Of a DNA stretch of 27,500 nt, positions 26,931 through 27,500 are shown one piece after another (the stretch's first letter is position 1; each line of letters starts with the position of its first letter). A program made the position numbers and the translations under genes. Source of the stretch: Actinidia chinensis (taxonomy: Eukaryota; Streptophyta; Magnoliopsida; Ericales; Actinidiaceae); the NCBI GenBank assembly GCA_009663005.1, contig VIGQ01000437.1, forward strand, positions 12,501 to 40,000, in the 5' to 3' direction. The notes beneath the pieces were generated by a model that was not told the DNA's origin, made no database searches, and was given only the letters and a program-made list of their open reading frames with translations.

Positions 26931-27500
26931 TTAAAAGAATAGTTTTCGGTTTTTTGAAATTATACATTATAATTTTATAACATAAACTATAGATATTGAA
27001 AATCTAATTTTCAATTCTGAAAAAATTATGCATAGAAAATTTTCTACAAAATTCTAAACAAAAGTTTTCTTTGCATCTCAAATTAGTTTCTGCAGAAATT
27101 ATTTTTTGGAATCCAATTGCCGATATAAAAAGAATAATTTTTTAAGTTTGTTGGGTAAAATGTGTTCCGACAAATAACAAGTTTTCAAAGAATAATTTCA
27201 TTAACATATAAGAAACTGAAATTACAATTTTCAATCAGTTCAAAAATTGTTCAACTGGTTGAATATGTATAGAAACGAAATTACAGAAACGAAATATAAA
27301 AAATGAAATACAAAAATGAGATACAAAAAATTTACGCCGAGTCATGCAATTGCAGTCTCCTTAAGAAATATTTTGCCCTACTAAGAGTGTTGTAGTATTT
27401 TGTCGGCATCTTTCTTTCAAGATAAAATATTTAGACCGTGTACGTCAGAATACCACTAAAGTGGCCTTGGCAAGCTTGAACTTGTCTCTCTCTCAGAATA
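26931..27500. other. AT-rich block at the right edge
   Basis: The sequence changes abruptly from Tat integrase to about 75-80% AT with many A- and T-tracts. No open frame or domain is recognised. It may be another insertion in the integrase or the border of a deletion. The sequence from about 27340 to the end is more balanced and ends in CTCTCTCTC, but shows no recognisable feature. Confidence 0.4.
27271..27330. repeat. A-rich tandem repeat, about 14-bp unit
   Basis: Four imperfect copies in a row: AGAAACGAAATTAC, AGAAACGAAATATA, AAAAATGAAATACA and AAAATGAGATACA, ending in A6. Such repeats can mark the end of a retroposed insert, but no source is identifiable. Confidence 0.6.

Noticed and set aside
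1..27500. tRNA, rRNA, CRISPR, bacterial operons, ribosome-binding sites, riboswitches, telomeric repeats
   Set aside because: None was seen on either strand. Composition and content are those of plant nuclear repeats.

Overview
This window reads as nuclear DNA from a flowering plant. It is intergenic or pericentromeric-type sequence built almost entirely from layered, decayed LTR retrotransposons. No intact host gene, tRNA, rRNA or CRISPR array is visible. The longest open frame is about 126 codons. The coding evidence consists of short frames that stitch together across frameshifts into recognisable retroelement domains. Nothing in the sequence fixes the species.

Layout. 1-332: unassigned flank. 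333-2985: truncated minus-strand Ty3/gypsy chromovirus (element 1: LTR, polypurine tract, integrase, RNase H, 3' part of RT). 2985-5745: Ty1/copia remnant on the plus strand (integrase, RT, RNase H, LTR-like tail), fused convergently to element 1. 5746-6340: a non-repetitive, gene-start-like island on the minus strand. 6360-6870: a GGCC/CGGG-rich block, probably a non-autonomous transposon. 6987-13861: element A, a structurally complete minus-strand Ty3/gypsy element with two LTRs, polypurine tract, degenerate primer-binding site and a perfect 5-bp target duplication (ATTTT). 13867-14620: AT-rich spacer. 14621 to beyond about 26930: a minus-strand Tat-lineage Ty3/gypsy element (3' LTR, integrase C-terminus, tandem repeats) carrying a plus-strand antisense extra ORF with its own TATA box and a probable intron. 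16722-23690: element B, same family as A, inserted inside that antisense ORF. 26930-27500: AT-rich sequence of unknown nature.

The most notable structure is element B. A 2.8-kb internal segment (16869-19678), running from inside its 3' LTR to inside its RT, is inverted. The two LTR pieces add up to one LTR (147 + 648 bp against 802 bp). The inverted segment, minus one inserted foldback MITE, matches the length of the same interval in element A. The order of events can be read as: Tat-type element, then insertion of B, then the inversion and the MITE insertion into B's integrase (relative order of these last two unknown).

Elements A, B and 1 are most like CRM-type chromoviruses: the pol reading frame runs through the polypurine tract into the 3' LTR. 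Differences between A and B include many one-base insertions and deletions and implausible homopolymer blocks. Part of the apparent gene breakage could therefore be assembly error rather than decay. I see no new defence, metabolic or regulatory system here. The interesting content is structural: inversion, nesting, antisense ORF and tandem repeats.
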